Assembly (NCBI RefSeq): GCF_007421925.1
Contig: NZ_QMDX01000001.1
Location: 270,629-334,628 of the forward strand
Reading direction: 5' to 3'
DNA length: 64,000 bases
From: Haloglomus irregulare
GTDB taxonomy: Archaea > Halobacteriota > Halobacteria > Halobacteriales > Haloarculaceae
Positions 17,853 through 27,715 of this stretch are shown piece by piece. The notes under the pieces are model-generated. The model saw only the letters and a program-made list of their open reading frames with translations, was not told the origin of the DNA and did no database searches. Each line of letters starts with the position of its first letter. Positions within the stretch are counted from its first letter, which is position 1. Made by a program: the position numbers and the translations under genes.

Positions 17853-19139
17853 TCACTTCGTCGTCCCGCGCCGACGCCACAGCCAGGCCCCGCCACCCAC
17901 CAGCGCCACCACGCCGCCACCGACGACCCCCCACGGTGTCGTGCCATCGGTCGCCGAGCGCTCGTCCAGCGCGTACAGGCGACCGTCGACGGTTCCGAGG
18001 TAGAGACGGCCCCCGGCCACGGCCGGGGCGTTGCCGCGGCTCGTCGTCCCCCTGTCGGCCGGGGCGAGCGGCCCGCCCGGGTCGAACGCCGCCAACTCCC
18101 GCCCGGTTCCGGCGTTCAGCGCGTACATCCCGGTTCGTCTCGTCCCGGCGTAGACGGTACTCCCCGCCACGACCGGGGCGGTCGTGACCCGCGCGTCCGC
18201 CTCGAAGGTCCACTCCCGGGTGCCGTCGTCCGCCGCCAGCGCGACAACCGACGGTCCGCTCCCGACGTAGACGGTGCCAGCGGCCACCGCCGGCGGGGCC
18301 CGGACCGCGGTCTCCGTTCCGACGGCCCAGCGCTCGGTCCCGTCCGCGGCGTCGAGCGCGTACAGTCGCCAGTTCTGCGGGTCGCCCGTCGACCGGTCGG
18401 AGCCCCCGACGTAGACGGTGTCCTCGGTCACCGCCGGGGCGGCGGTCACGGCGGCGCCCGTCCCGACCGTCCAGCGGGGGTCACCGGTCGCGGCATCGAG
18501 CGCGCGCAGGCGGTCGTCCCAGCCCCCGACGTAGACGGTGTCACCGGCCACCGCCGGGGCGGCCGACACCTCGTCGTCGGTCGTGTGCGTCCAGGCCGGC
18601 TCGCCGGTGGCCGCGTCCAGCGCGTACACCGTCCCGTCCAGCCCGCCGACGTAGACGGCCCCATCGACCACCGTGGGCGACGCGTCGACGCCGGCCGGGA
18701 CCTCGTGACGCCACCGTTCCGCGCCGGCGGCCGCGTCCAGCGCGACCACGCCCCGTTCGCGGCTCCCGACGTAGACGGTCCCGTCGGACACCGTCGGGTC
18801 ACCCCCCACTGGACCGACATCGGCCGTCCACTTCCGCGTCCCATCGGCCGCGGCGACGGCGTAACAGTTGCCGTCGAGGCTTCCCGCGTAGACGGTGCCG
18901 TCGACCACTGCCGGAGCGGTCGTCGCGGCCCCGGTCCCGACGGTCCACGCGGGACCCAGTGCGTCCGACGGTCCCTCGTTCCCGGCGGCGTACCCGTCCC
19001 GCCCCGGACCGTGACCGAGCGTCGGCCACCGGTCGTCCGCAGCTCTTGCCCGGCCGGCCACGGCGACGCCCCCGACCGCGCCAGCGACCGCGCCGATATC
19101 GCGGAGGACCTCGCGACGGGTCGGTCCCGTTCGTCGCAT
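17853..19139 (-). CDS. PQQ-like beta-propeller repeat protein, Tat-exported and membrane-anchored
   Basis: A 428-residue exported protein. The N-terminus TRREVLRDIGAVAGAVGGVAVAG is a twin-arginine signal. The body contains about eight repeats of the form DGTVYVGSxDGxLYALDAATG, each a blade of a PQQ-enzyme-like eight-bladed propeller. It ends in a transmembrane helix (PWGVVGGGVVALVGGGAWLW) and a basic RRRGTTK tail, so the propeller would be held at the outer face. Such proteins can be scaffolds like BamB or bind quinone cofactors; no catalytic residues identify an enzyme. I start at the ATG at 19139, which begins the Tat signal. Confidence 0.82.
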   Translation of the reverse strand: MRRTGPTRREVLRDIGAVAGAVGGVAVAGRARAADDRWPTLGHGPGRDGYAAGNEGPSDALGPAWTVGTGAATTAPAVVDGTVYAGSLDGNCYAVAAADGTRKWTADVGPVGGDPTVSDGTVYVGSRERGVVALDAAAGAERWRHEVPAGVDASPTVVDGAVYVGGLDGTVYALDAATGEPAWTHTTDDEVSAAPAVAGDTVYVGGWDDRLRALDAATGDPRWTVGTGAAVTAAPAVTEDTVYVGGSDRSTGDPQNWRLYALDAADGTERWAVGTETAVRAPPAVAAGTVYVGSGPSVVALAADDGTREWTFEADARVTTAPVVAGSTVYAGTRRTGMYALNAGTGRELAAFDPGGPLAPADRGTTSRGNAPAVAGGRLYLGTVDGRLYALDERSATDGTTPWGVVGGGVVALVGGGAWLWRRRGTTK

Positions 19140-19236
19140 CTGCCGGTGAGGCGCCCGCGACCGACATAAGCCATGTGCAGGCCACCGAAGCGCGACGGGC
19201 ACGAGACAGTTCATTCCGCACCGTACACCCCGGTGT

Positions 19237-19497
19237 ATGCGACTCCGTTCGCTGTTCGGCGCGGTCGTGAGCTACGCGCTCCTCCTGCTGGCCGTCGCGG
19301 GCATCGGCGGCGCCCTCTGGTTCTCGGCCCGGATAGCACTAGCCGGGGCGCGGGTCAGCGGACTCCTGTTCTCGGTAGGGCTCGTCGTGCTCGGCGGCTT
19401 CCTCGGCTGGGCCGTCCGGATGGCCGTCGGCGGGAACCTGCTCCCCGCGGACGTCGACCCGACGACGGTGTTCCGTGGCGGCCAGGGCGGACTGTGA
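19237..19497 (+). CDS. Small membrane protein, two transmembrane helices
   Basis: An 86-residue protein with two hydrophobic helices, YALLLLAVAGIGGALWF and GLLFSVGLVVLGGFLGWAV. It ends in a short soluble tail with LLPADVDPTTVFRGG. I do not recognise the family. It is divergent from the propeller gene with about 97 bp between the starts. Codon use matches neighbouring genes, which supports real coding. Confidence 0.65.
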   Translation: MRLRSLFGAVVSYALLLLAVAGIGGALWFSARIALAGARVSGLLFSVGLVVLGGFLGWAVRMAVGGNLLPADVDPTTVFRGGQGGL

Positions 19498-19945
19498 CCG
19501 CGATGGTCGCCGGTCCGACGACGGTCGCTCGCTGCCCGGAAGCGGGTCACGTTCGGCGACGTGCTCCGTCCCCCGAAAGGTAAGCGAAGCCCCTCTACTA
19601 CGGGGTCCGAAGCCACGACGGCGCTCGGTTCGAACCGCTACACGCCGGACCCTCCTCGAAGGCCGCGAGCGCGTTCCGCGGATTCGGCGTCCGAAGTCGG
19701 GAGGGCAGCGGGGGGACCAGTCAGGGGCCGAGTCCGACACAGCCCGCCAGCCCCGCGAGACCGGCGGCGCTGGTCGGGCAGAGGGGTTCTCGCCGTCGCA
19801 TCGCCCGGATATCGGAACCCCCGGTCATATCTCTCCCGGGGGCGCTGGCCGGCACAAGAGTAAGGGGGCACGGGTCATACCGTTTCCTCATGGGTCGACG
19901 TTGCCCCGTGGGCCGTGTCCCGCTCGGTGAACCGGGGGTGGGCCC
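19498..19945. other. Non-coding gap before phoU
   Basis: No open frame here reads like a protein. A 12-bp perfect palindrome CGGTTCGAACCG lies at 19626-19637, with no tRNA-like arms around it. The last 80 bp before phoU should contain its promoter, but I see no convincing TATA element; GGTCATACCG at 19874-19883 is the nearest AT-richer spot. Confidence 0.4.
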
Positions 19946-20608
19946 GTGACCCGCGAGTCCTTCCGCGAGGAACTGCGTGACCTCCGGGCGGCCGTCGTGG
20001 CCCTCGGACGGGACGTGCTCGACGGGTTCGAGCGTGCGGCCGACGCGCTCGCCGACGGCGACGAGGCGGCCGCACGCGAGGTGATCGAGGGGGACGCCGC
20101 GGTCAACGAGCGGTATCTCGACCTCGAATCCCGGTGTATCGACCTGCTGGCGCTGCAACAGCCCGTCGCCGGCGACCTTCGCTTCGTGACCTCGACGTTC
20201 AAGATCCTCACCGACATCGAGCGCATCGGCGACCTCGCGACGAACCTGGCCGAGCAGGCCCTGCAGAAGCGCGCGGACCACGTCCCGGACGTGAACGTCG
20301 CCGACCTCACCGACATCGCCGCGGAGATGGTCGTGGCCGCGCTGGACGCATACGAGCGCGGCGACCCGGAGGCGTGTCACGCGGTCGCCGACCAGGACGA
20401 CGAGCTGGACGGCCTCTGCCAGCGGGTCGCCGACATCGTCATCGAGGACCTCGTCGGCCGCGAGGGGACCGTCGACGACGACCTGCTGACCGGCGTCCGC
20501 CGCCTCCTGCTGACGGTCCGGGACGTCGAACGCGTCGGCGACCACGCGGTCAACATCGCGGCCCGGACGCTGTACATGATCGAGGGGTCGGAGACGCTGC
20601 TGTACTGA
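19946..20608 (+). CDS. phoU: Phosphate signalling protein PhoU
   Basis: A 220-residue stand-alone PhoU with two three-helix bundles. Each carries the metal-binding signature: FKILTDIERIGDLATNLAE around residue 90-110 and VRDVERVGDHAVNIA near 195. PhoU connects the Pst transporter to phosphate-responsive regulation. It differs from the AbrB-fused paralogue at 10623-11624 by having no DNA-binding domain. The start is GTG at 19946. It lies 3.4 kb downstream of pstB, separated by three genes not obviously linked to phosphate. Confidence 0.9.
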   Translation: MTRESFREELRDLRAAVVALGRDVLDGFERAADALADGDEAAAREVIEGDAAVNERYLDLESRCIDLLALQQPVAGDLRFVTSTFKILTDIERIGDLATNLAEQALQKRADHVPDVNVADLTDIAAEMVVAALDAYERGDPEACHAVADQDDELDGLCQRVADIVIEDLVGREGTVDDDLLTGVRRLLLTVRDVERVGDHAVNIAARTLYMIEGSETLLY

Positions 20609-21072
20609 GTCCGGGAACGGCACCCATATCTCGGTAATCAGTGGTTTTCTCGACTCGATCGCCACTCTATCAGCTTCTCCGCCGAACTACCGTACAACAC
20701 CGGTAGCGATGGCGTCGGCGCACGTCACACGGGTGACCACGAGAGAGGTCCACGGGGCGCTCGCGGGGGACATCCCGCCCCATCGCCACCCGCGAGACGC
20801 TCCGGTCGGCGGCGGGGCGGCCCCGTGACTCCGGTCGCGGCCGCCGTCGCGGGAGGCCGCGGGGCGTTCGAGGCCTCCGCCGTGGCCGGCGGGGCCGCTC
20901 CCCGGACGGCACGACGGGCACGTTCCGAAGCGCTTAGAACCCCGAACCGAGAACACATCGGTAACTCGTCGGTCGCGGGCACCGGCGGGCACCTGCCACG
21001 GCAGGATGGAATGTGGCCGGCGGGGGCAGAGCCCCCGACAGGCTGAACCACGCAACGCCCGCGGTGAAAGAC
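20609..21072. other. Long gap containing promoter and structured leader of rpl15e
   Basis: The first 300 bp hold no gene I can support. The last 140 bp are different. A TATA-like GCTTAGAA lies at 20932-20939, so transcription would start near 20960 and the L15e mRNA would carry a leader of about 110 nt. Two perfect hairpins sit in it: CCTGC/GCAGG with a CACG loop at 20992-21005, and CGGGGGC/GCCCCCG with an AGA loop at 21021-21037. Confidence 0.5.
20992..21037 (+). promoter_or_regulatory. Tandem hairpins in the L15e leader
   Basis: Hairpin A pairs 20992-20996 with 21001-21005 across a CACG loop. Hairpin B pairs 21021-21027 with 21031-21037 across AGA, seven G-C pairs. The start codon follows 36 nt after hairpin B, with no T tract between, so they are not terminators. 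They could be a ribosomal-protein autoregulation site or part of a small RNA. Confidence 0.45.
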
Positions 21073-21663
21073 ATGACACGAAGCTTCTACTCGCACATCC
21101 GGGAGGCCTGGAACTCCCCCAAGGAGGGGAAACTCGCCGAGCTACAGTGGCAGCGCCAGCAGGAGTGGCGCGACCAGGGCTCCGTCGAGCGCATCGAGCG
21201 GCCCACGCGACTGGACCGGGCCCGCTCGCTGGGCTACAAGGCAAAGCAGGGTATCGTCGTGGCCCGGGTCGCCGTCCGGAAGGGCGGAGCCCGCAAGCAG
21301 CGGTTCAAGGCCGGGCGGCGCTCCAAGCGCCAGGGAGTCAACAAGATCACCCGCCGGAAGTCCATCCAGCGCATCGCCGAGGAGCGCGCCAGTCGGAAGT
21401 TCCGGAACCTCCGCGTGCTCAACTCCTACTGGGTCGGCGAGGACGGCTCGAAGAAGTGGCACGAGGTGGTCCTCGTGGACCCCGAGCACCCCGCCATCGA
21501 GAACGACGACGACCTGAACTGGATCTGCGACGACGCCCAGCGGGGCCGGGCGTTCCGCGGGCGCACCTCCGCCGGCCAGTCCAACCGCGGCCAGCAGGGC
21601 CGTGGCAAGGGCACCGAGCACACGAAGCCGAGCCTCGGCGCCGACCGGCGGCGCGGGAAGTAG
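21073..21663 (+). CDS. rpl15e: 50S ribosomal protein L15e
   Basis: A 196-residue basic protein of the large ribosomal subunit, found in archaea and eukaryotes only. Recognisable parts are [13 protein letters not shown] at the N-terminus, [31 protein letters not shown] and [26 protein letters not shown]. The C-terminal [19 protein letters not shown] is typical of the archaeal form. The ATG at 21073 is fixed by the conserved N-terminus. It stands alone, unlike most r-protein genes, and has an unusually long leader. Confidence 0.96.
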   Translation: MTRSFYSHIREAWNSPKEGKLAELQWQRQQEWRDQGSVERIERPTRLDRARSLGYKAKQGIVVARVAVRKGGARKQRFKAGRRSKRQGVNKITRRKSIQRIAEERASRKFRNLRVLNSYWVGEDGSKKWHEVVLVDPEHPAIENDDDLNWICDDAQRGRAFRGRTSAGQSNRGQQGRGKGTEHTKPSLGADRRRGK

Positions 21664-21881
21664 CGCAGCACCCCCGTTCTCCGTCGTTCGTCACCCCACG
21701 AGCCGCCGCCACGGCGTGTCCCGCTCGGGGGATGGGCGACATCGACCGTGGACCCCCAGGGAGGGCGCCACCCACGGCGGGAGCGTACGGCCAGTCACAT
21801 GCCACGGCCGCCGGGAGTTCGCCCGGCCGCCGCCGAGCGGTTCACCGGGCGGTATCCCGCCGGGCGGGGGGCGGGGTGGGG

Positions 21882-22298
21882 CTACTCGTCGACGTCCTCG
21901 GCGTCGGGGCCGAACTCGTCGATGCGCTCGTGGACGTAGGCCGTCCACTCGTCCAGGGTTTCGTGCATCAGGTCGCGGGCCTCCGCCAGCGGGGTCGCGG
22001 TGTACTGGTAGACGTGGCCGCCAGAGTCGAGCAGTCGGCGCTGCCGGGCGGCGAGGTCCTTCTCGCGGAGGGTCGTGAGCGAGCGGTTCACGTTCGAGCG
22101 GTCACGCTCCAGCTCGTCCGCGAGCTCGGCGACCGTGCTCCCGGGGTTCTCCAGCAGCGTGAGATAGGTACGAGCCTCGTGGCGCTGGACGCCGAAGACG
22201 CAGGCCATCACGTCGGCAAAACCCGGCTCGTCGTCGATCATCAGCTCGCGGAAACGACCCGGGTCGGGATCGGAGGACGGGGTGTGCATCGTATCCAT
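21882..22298 (-). CDS. TrmB/MarR-like winged-helix transcriptional regulator
   Basis: A 138-residue regulator. The winged helix is residues 45-115: HEARTYLTLLENPGSTVAELADELERDRSNVNRSLTTLREKDLAARQR, followed by a wing with GGHVYQYTATPLA. It ends in a helical segment for dimer contacts and an acidic tail. The TrmB-type family senses sugars or other metabolites; no sensor domain is present here. The ATG at 22298 is supported by a TATA-like element immediately upstream; a longer frame to 22673 overlaps the divergent gene. The gene probably represses itself through the palindrome at 22306-22329. Confidence 0.8.
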   Translation of the reverse strand: MDTMHTPSSDPDPGRFRELMIDDEPGFADVMACVFGVQRHEARTYLTLLENPGSTVAELADELERDRSNVNRSLTTLREKDLAARQRRLLDSGGHVYQYTATPLAEARDLMHETLDEWTAYVHERIDEFGPDAEDVDE

Positions 22299-22305
22299 AC
22301 CTAGT

Positions 22306-22329
22306 GACGGAACGGGAATAAATTCCGTC
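22306..22329 (-). promoter_or_regulatory. Candidate operator: palindrome over the TATA element of the TrmB-type gene
   Basis: GACGGAA at 22306-22312 and TTCCGTC at 22323-22329 form a perfect 7-bp inverted repeat with a 10-bp spacer. The spacer holds the AT-rich TATA candidate. The repeat starts 8 bp upstream of the regulator's ATG, so a bound dimer would block the promoter. Autoregulation is inference. Confidence 0.5.
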
Positions 22330-22527
22330 GTTACCTCGGGTTCACCTAGATTCTCACCCGGAGGACGAACGACCCGTTCGTCCGTCGCGCGTCGACCCGG
22401 GTCGCCAGGGGTCGGAACCGCCCCGGTCGCGCCGCGCCCGGGCTCGCGGCTGGGCGGTGATGTGACCCTGTCGCCCGCGCGCGGTTCCACCCCAGGACTA
22501 CCCGGGGCCCGGCGGTGGATCCGGTCG

Positions 22528-23004
22528 ATGAGAGAGACGGAACCCGCGGAACCGACGTTCGTAGCCGACGTGGACGTATCGTGGAGAGGTGGCGTGGTCG
22601 CCGGGCTCGCCGGCGGGGCCGTCATGGCGGCGGTCATGCTGGCCATGAACCCGGCGCCCATCGAGGTCGCCATCCCGAGCCTCTACGGGCTGGCGCCGCC
22701 GGCCAGCGGGGCCGCCGGGCTGACCATCCACCTCGCGCACGGCGCCGTGCTGGGCGTCGTCTTCGGGGGGCTGACTGGAGCGGCCGGCATCACGGCGTCG
22801 CGCGGGAAGCTGCTCGGCGCGGGCGTCGCCTGGGACGTCCTCACGTGGGTCGTGCTCGCGGCGCTGGTGATGCCGGCCTGGCTGTCGGCGGTCGGGTCGC
22901 CGGCGTCGCCGCCGCTGCCGAACTTCGCGCTCCCGAGCCTGCTGTGGCACGTCGTCTACGGCGTCGTCGCCGCGGCCGTGCTCCCGTCGGTCGCGGAGCT
23001 GTAA
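22528..23004 (+). CDS. Four-helix membrane protein of unknown function
   Basis: A 158-residue membrane protein with four predicted helices: GVVAGLAGGAVMAAVMLAM, GLTIHLAHGAVLGVVFGGL, WDVLTWVVLAALVMPAWL and WHVVYGVVAAAVLP. The internal histidines in HLAHG and LLWHVVYG recur at similar depth, which suggests an internal duplication or a ligand site. I recall similar uncharacterised haloarchaeal proteins but cannot name the family. It is divergent from the TrmB-type regulator, a usual arrangement for a target gene. Confidence 0.7.
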   Translation: MRETEPAEPTFVADVDVSWRGGVVAGLAGGAVMAAVMLAMNPAPIEVAIPSLYGLAPPASGAAGLTIHLAHGAVLGVVFGGLTGAAGITASRGKLLGAGVAWDVLTWVVLAALVMPAWLSAVGSPASPPLPNFALPSLLWHVVYGVVAAAVLPSVAEL

Positions 23005-23023
23005 CGCGGGACCGACGGTCGGG

Positions 23024-23458
23024 TCACCGCGGCTCGAAGAGGTGGACCGGCCACGCCGCCTCGTAGTCGAGCGCGGCCTCGCGCTCGGCCGCCGTCGGCT
23101 CGCGGACCCGCAGTTCGACCGGGTCGCCGATGGTCACGTCGTCATGGTCGGCGTCGACCCGTCCGAGCAGGCGGCCGCCGCCGTCGAGTTCGACCACCGC
23201 GACGGTGTACGGGGCGTCGTCGGCCAGCGCCGGCGGCGGGGTGTGGACGGCGGTGTGGGTGTAGACGGTCCCCTCGCGGGGCTGCTCCGCGACCGTCACG
23301 TCCCGACTGCCGCAGGCGTAGCAGGCCGGGCGGGGCGGCAGGAGCACCTGTCCGCAGTCCGCACAGACCCCACCGAGCAGGTCACCGTCCGCCAACGCGT
23401 CGAAGAACCCCGGCAGCGTCAGCGGGTGCTCGGCGTCGAGCGCTCGGTCACGGCTCAT
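23024..23458 (-). CDS. DUF35 / OB-fold acyl-CoA-associated zinc-ribbon protein
   Basis: A 144-residue protein with an N-terminal rubredoxin-like zinc ribbon (CADCGQVLLPPRPACYACG) and a C-terminal OB fold (GTVYTHTAVHTPPPALADDAPYTVAVVELDGGGRLLGRV). In archaea, DUF35 proteins bind next to thiolases and help pass acetoacetyl-CoA to HMG-CoA synthase, or work with other condensing enzymes. Its ATG overlaps the stop of the thiolase by four bases, so the two are made together. The natural reading is that they form one complex. Confidence 0.88.
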   Translation of the reverse strand: MSRDRALDAEHPLTLPGFFDALADGDLLGGVCADCGQVLLPPRPACYACGSRDVTVAEQPREGTVYTHTAVHTPPPALADDAPYTVAVVELDGGGRLLGRVDADHDDVTIGDPVELRVREPTAAEREAALDYEAAWPVHLFEPR

Positions 23459-24651
23459 CGGCCCACCTCCGGGGCCGCGGTCAGGACGTGGGCGACGGTC
23501 ACCGCGTCGGCGACACCCCCCTCGTTCAGCAGGAGCGCCGTCTCCGGCGACGAGGGCGCCCCCTCCGGCGGGTCGCCGGGCCGTTCGCCCGCCACACCCG
23601 TCAGCTGTTCGTACGCCTCGACGGCCTGGAGCAGCCCGGTCGCGCCGACCGGGTGGCCCCGAGCCTTCAGCCCGCCGCTCGTACTCAGCGCCACGTCGGT
23701 CCAGCCGTCGTCGCGCTCGGCCGGGGGGCGGTGGCTCTGGTAGCCCGTCCCGACGGGCGCGAACCCGGCGGCCTCCGAGAGGAGCGCCTCGGAGACGGTG
23801 AAGGCGTCGTGAACCTCCGCGATGTCGATGTCGGCGGCCGTGACGCCGGCCTCGGCGTAGGCGCGCTCGGCGGCGATCCTGGCTCCCTCGATGTGGGTCA
23901 TGTCGCGCTCTGCGACGGCGATGTTGTTCGCCGCGGCGCCGGTGCCCGCGAGGTCCACGGCCGGAACGCCCAGTTCGGCGGCGGTCTCGGCGCTCGTCAC
24001 GAGCACGACGGCCGCGCCGTCGGTGACGGGGGCACAGTCGAACAGCTTCAGCGGTGGCGCGACCGGCTGTGACTCGAGGACGGTGTCGACGTCGATCGTC
24101 TCGCCGAACTGCGCCCGCGGGTTTCGGGCGGCGTTGCGGTGGTTCTTCACCGCGATGCGAGCGAGGTCGCGCTCGGTCGCCTCCGTCTCGTGGAGGTAGC
24201 GCCGCGCGAGCAGGGCGTACTGGCTGGGAGCCGTGACCCCCGAGCGCTGCTCGATGGCGCGGTCGAACGCCGCCGCGAGTGACGCCGTCGCCACGTCGGT
24301 CCCGCCGGCGGTCATCTTCTCGACGCCACAGGCCAGGACCGCGTCGTGCTCGCCGTTGCGGACGTCCGTGACCGCGTGCCGGAGCGCGAGCGCCCCCGCG
24401 GCCGCACACCCCTCGACGCGTTCGGCGGGGACGTACCGGAGTCCGGCCCACTCCGCCAGCAGCGTGCCGTGCATGATCTGGTTCTCGTACCGCTCGGACT
24501 GGTTGCCGGCATACAGCGCCCCTACCAGCTCCGCCGGCGCCGGGAGTCCCTCGAAGGCCTCGTCGACCGCTACCGAGAACAGGTCACGTCCGGGCAGGGC
24601 CGTGCGGCCGAGTCGGGAGGCACCGACGGCCGCGATAACGGGTCGTGGCAT
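23455..24651 (-). CDS. Thiolase family protein (acetyl-CoA C-acetyltransferase type)
   Basis: A 398-residue thiolase of the archaeal/SCP-2 type. The nucleophilic Cys is in RVEGCAAAGALAL, the catalytic His-bearing loops are AEVHDAFTVSE and GGLKARGHPVGATG, and the C-terminal part has LLLNEGGVADAVTV. It condenses or cleaves acyl-CoA. Because no HMG-CoA synthase gene is beside it, it may serve fatty acid or ketone metabolism rather than the mevalonate pathway; the acyl-CoA ligase at 27716-29224 on the same strand fits this. It overlaps the DUF35 gene by ATGA. Confidence 0.87.
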   Translation of the reverse strand: MPRPVIAAVGASRLGRTALPGRDLFSVAVDEAFEGLPAPAELVGALYAGNQSERYENQIMHGTLLAEWAGLRYVPAERVEGCAAAGALALRHAVTDVRNGEHDAVLACGVEKMTAGGTDVATASLAAAFDRAIEQRSGVTAPSQYALLARRYLHETEATERDLARIAVKNHRNAARNPRAQFGETIDVDTVLESQPVAPPLKLFDCAPVTDGAAVVLVTSAETAAELGVPAVDLAGTGAAANNIAVAERDMTHIEGARIAAERAYAEAGVTAADIDIAEVHDAFTVSEALLSEAAGFAPVGTGYQSHRPPAERDDGWTDVALSTSGGLKARGHPVGATGLLQAVEAYEQLTGVAGERPGDPPEGAPSSPETALLLNEGGVADAVTVAHVLTAAPEVGR

Positions 24652-24732
24652 GGGTGCGAAGGCTGACGAGCCGTTCAGTATTATAACTTCGCATACCGCG
24701 GGACCGGGTGACCGGCGCCCCTCGTGGCACTG

Positions 24733-27531
24733 TCAGGCCTCGAGCTTCCGGCGCAGCACGTCCGGCGCGTCCTCGAGCGCGTCGTCGAGGGCCTCTGCCT
24801 CGGGGCCGCCACCCTGGGCGAAGTCCGGCGGACCGCCGCCGCCGCCGCCGACCCTGCCCGCGAGCTCCGAGACGACCTCGCCGGCGTTGATACCGACCCC
24901 ATCCGGGACGGCCACGACGAAGGTCGCGCCGTCGACGCCGGAGCCGATGACCGCCACCGTCCCCTCCTCGGCGAGCGCATTGGCGGTCGCCCGGAGCTCA
25001 TCCATGTCGGCGTCGAGCCGCTGGACGACCGCCGTCGCGTCGCCGAGGTCGAGCTCCTCCCCCGACTCGCCGCCCTGCGCGCGGGCCTCCGCGAGCTGTT
25101 CCTTTAGCTCCTCGATGCGCTTGCCCCGGGCTTTCCACTCCTCGAAGAACCGCTCGGCGGTGTCGGGCACCGCCGGCGGGTCCACGTCCAGCGTGTCGGC
25201 CGCCTCGTAGAGGGCGTCCTCGGTGCGCTGCGTGGTCGTGATCGCGGCGTCGCCGGCGGCGAAGACGAGCCGCTCGACGCCGTCCTGGACCCGCTCCGTG
25301 CCGAGGATCTTGACGGCGCCGAGTTCGCCGGTCCGGCCGACGTGGGTGCCGGCGCAGGCCTGCACGTCGTCGCCGACGGTGACCACCCGGACCTCCGTCC
25401 CGGCGGGGATGCCGCCCTGGAACAGGTCGAAGCCGTAGTTGGCCTGGGCGTCGTTCCGGTCGAGCCACTCCTGGGTCACGGCGAGGTTCTCCCGGACCAT
25501 GTCGTTCGCGACCCGCTCGATGGTCTTGACGGCCTCGCGGTCGATGCGGTCGTAGTGGGTCACGTCCAGCCGGGCCGACTCCGTCCCCTTCTGCGCGCCG
25601 GCCTGCCGGATGTGGTCGCCCAACACCTCGCGGGCGGCGTGGCCGATGACGTGCGTCGCGGTGTGGTGGCGCATCAGCCGGCGCCGGCGGGTGGCATCGA
25701 TCTGCCCGCGGACGAACTCCCCCTTGCCCGGGTCCGCGTCCGCCCGGTGGAGCACGACCCCGTCGGCCTCCTGGACGTCGACGACCTCGGCGGTGAGGTC
25801 GTCGGTCGCGAGCGTTCCGGTGTCGCCGGGCTGGCCGCCGCCCTCCGGGTAGAACATCGTCTGGTCCAGCGCCACGTCGTACAGCGTCCCCCCGTCCTCG
25901 CCCGCGTCCGGCCGCTCGATGACATCGAGCACGACCGCCTCGAACTCCGTCCGCTCCTGGTCCTCGTAGAACAGTTTCTCCGTCCCCGGCAGGTCCACCA
26001 CCCGGTCGTCGACGCCCTCGCTCCCGTCGTCAAGGGCACCGCCGCCGTGGCGCGAGGCGACCAGCGAGTAGAAGTCGTCCGGCACCTCCACCGCGGCGCC
26101 GTACTCGGCGGCGATCTCCTCGACGGTGTCCGGCTGGATGCCGTGGCTGTCGTACAGCTCGATGATCTCCTCCAGCGGGATGGGGTCGTCGCGCTCGGCG
26201 TACTCCTCGGCCAGCCCCTCGACCCGGCGGCCGCCGCGTTCGAGCGTCTCGCGGTACTTCTCGACCTCCGTCCGGACGATGTCCCGAACGGTGTCGCGGT
26301 TCCGGTAGCCCAGCCGCTCGGCCTGCATGTCGACCAGCTCGTCCAGCGGCGCGTCGACGCCCACGCTGTCGACGAGGCGCTTCGTCCGGCGGAGCACCAT
26401 CCGCGCCAGGTAGCCCGTCCCCGCGTTCGAGGGGACGATGCCGTCACCCAGCATGTAGGCCAGCGTGCGGCAGTGGTCGGCGATGGCGTAGATCTCCTCC
26501 AGCGGCTCCATGAGCGCCTCCAGCCGCTCGACGTCCACGTCGAGCCGGTCGGCGATCTCCCCGCGGGCCGTCGCCATGTCCTCGGCCTCGTCGATGTCCA
26601 TCCGGCCCGCCAGCTTGGCGGCCCGGTGGATGAGGTCCTCCTGGGTGTCGGTGTGCTCGATGCCGGCGTTCTCCTTCAGGAAGGCGATGGCCTCCGGGTA
26701 GACCGCCTCGTACACCGTCGGGGTGCCCTGGCTCATCCAGGTCCACCGCTCCAGCCCGTAGCCCGTGTCCACGATGTACGTGTCCATCGGGCTGTACCGG
26801 TTACCGTCCTTCAGCTCGTACTCCCCATCGGGGTCCTGCTCCATCGACATGAAGACGAGCGTCGCCAGCTCGGCCCCCTTGTAGATGACCTCGATGGCCG
26901 GGCCGGCGTTGCCGCCGCCGACCCACGGGTCCTCGATGTAGGTGATCGCCTCGATGTCGGCGCCGAGGTCCTCGAACAGCCCCTCGCAGAGCTCGACGGT
27001 CCGGTCCTTCCAGTACACCTCGCCCTCGTAGGCGTACTGGTCCGGGTCCTCGAGGTCCTCGCGGGCGTTGAACGCGTGGTGGGCCATCATCTCGAACGCC
27101 ATCGTGTGGCGCCCGGTCTTGCCGACGTTGTCGATGTCCTGCATCCGGATACAGGGCTGGGAGACCGTCAGCGGGTTGGCCGGCGGCGGTGTTCTGCCGC
27201 TCGTCACGAGCGGCTGGAAGTCGTAGATCGAAGCCTGGGTCAGCAGCACGTCGTCGCGCCAGCGGTTCGCCGCGACCGGGTACGGGTCGATGCGCTCGTG
27301 GCCGTGGTCCTCGAAGTACGAGAGGAAGGCCTCGCGCATCTCCGTCAGGGAGTAGGCCTCGTCGAACCCGGGGTCGTCGATGAAGCCATACTCCTCGCAG
27401 GGCGGTTCGCCGCACAGTTCCCGCTCCTCGTCGCGGGTCCAGAAGTGGTCCCCGCAGTCCGGGCATTCCCGGCGGACGAACCCCTCCTCCCGGAAGTACT
27501 CCAGTTGATACTCCTCCGTGAGGTCGCTCAT
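24733..27531 (-). CDS. alaS: Alanine-tRNA ligase
   Basis: A 932-residue alanyl-tRNA synthetase of the archaeal kind, with an N-terminal zinc-binding-like insert (CPDCGDHFW...[11 protein letters not shown]) before the catalytic core. The core shows [35 protein letters not shown] and GYGLERW. The editing domain has the zinc ligands HHTATHV and a later [10 protein letters not shown] Gly-rich C-terminal DHHA1 domain ([18 protein letters not shown]) follows. The ATG at 27531 begins the conserved [18 protein letters not shown]. An AACCCTTTTG TATA-like element lies about 25-30 bp upstream. Confidence 0.96.
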   Translation of the reverse strand: MSDLTEEYQLEYFREEGFVRRECPDCGDHFWTRDEERELCGEPPCEEYGFIDDPGFDEAYSLTEMREAFLSYFEDHGHERIDPYPVAANRWRDDVLLTQASIYDFQPLVTSGRTPPPANPLTVSQPCIRMQDIDNVGKTGRHTMAFEMMAHHAFNAREDLEDPDQYAYEGEVYWKDRTVELCEGLFEDLGADIEAITYIEDPWVGGGNAGPAIEVIYKGAELATLVFMSMEQDPDGEYELKDGNRYSPMDTYIVDTGYGLERWTWMSQGTPTVYEAVYPEAIAFLKENAGIEHTDTQEDLIHRAAKLAGRMDIDEAEDMATARGEIADRLDVDVERLEALMEPLEEIYAIADHCRTLAYMLGDGIVPSNAGTGYLARMVLRRTKRLVDSVGVDAPLDELVDMQAERLGYRNRDTVRDIVRTEVEKYRETLERGGRRVEGLAEEYAERDDPIPLEEIIELYDSHGIQPDTVEEIAAEYGAAVEVPDDFYSLVASRHGGGALDDGSEGVDDRVVDLPGTEKLFYEDQERTEFEAVVLDVIERPDAGEDGGTLYDVALDQTMFYPEGGGQPGDTGTLATDDLTAEVVDVQEADGVVLHRADADPGKGEFVRGQIDATRRRRLMRHHTATHVIGHAAREVLGDHIRQAGAQKGTESARLDVTHYDRIDREAVKTIERVANDMVRENLAVTQEWLDRNDAQANYGFDLFQGGIPAGTEVRVVTVGDDVQACAGTHVGRTGELGAVKILGTERVQDGVERLVFAAGDAAITTTQRTEDALYEAADTLDVDPPAVPDTAERFFEEWKARGKRIEELKEQLAEARAQGGESGEELDLGDATAVVQRLDADMDELRATANALAEEGTVAVIGSGVDGATFVVAVPDGVGINAGEVVSELAGRVGGGGGGPPDFAQGGGPEAEALDDALEDAPDVLRRKLEA

Positions 27532-27715
27532 TGGGGCTATCTGGTCGTGGTTACGGCAAAAGGGTTCCGAAGGGGTGGCTCGGCGGCCCGCGGGCGATAC
27601 CGGCCGGTGAGCCGGGCCCCACGGACGGGGGGCCCGCGTCGACGCCAACCGCCAGCCAGTCCTCGTCCGGCGGCGACGGTGGTCGTCCGACCGTGTCGAC
27701 GATCCCGTTCCCCGG

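Noticed and set aside
19560-19640. GGTTCGAACC looks like a tRNA T-arm
   Set aside because: It is a palindrome without acceptor, D or anticodon stems at the right distances.
20992-21037. L15e leader hairpins as a terminator of phoU
   Set aside because: They lie 380 bp beyond phoU, after the L15e TATA element, with no T tract.
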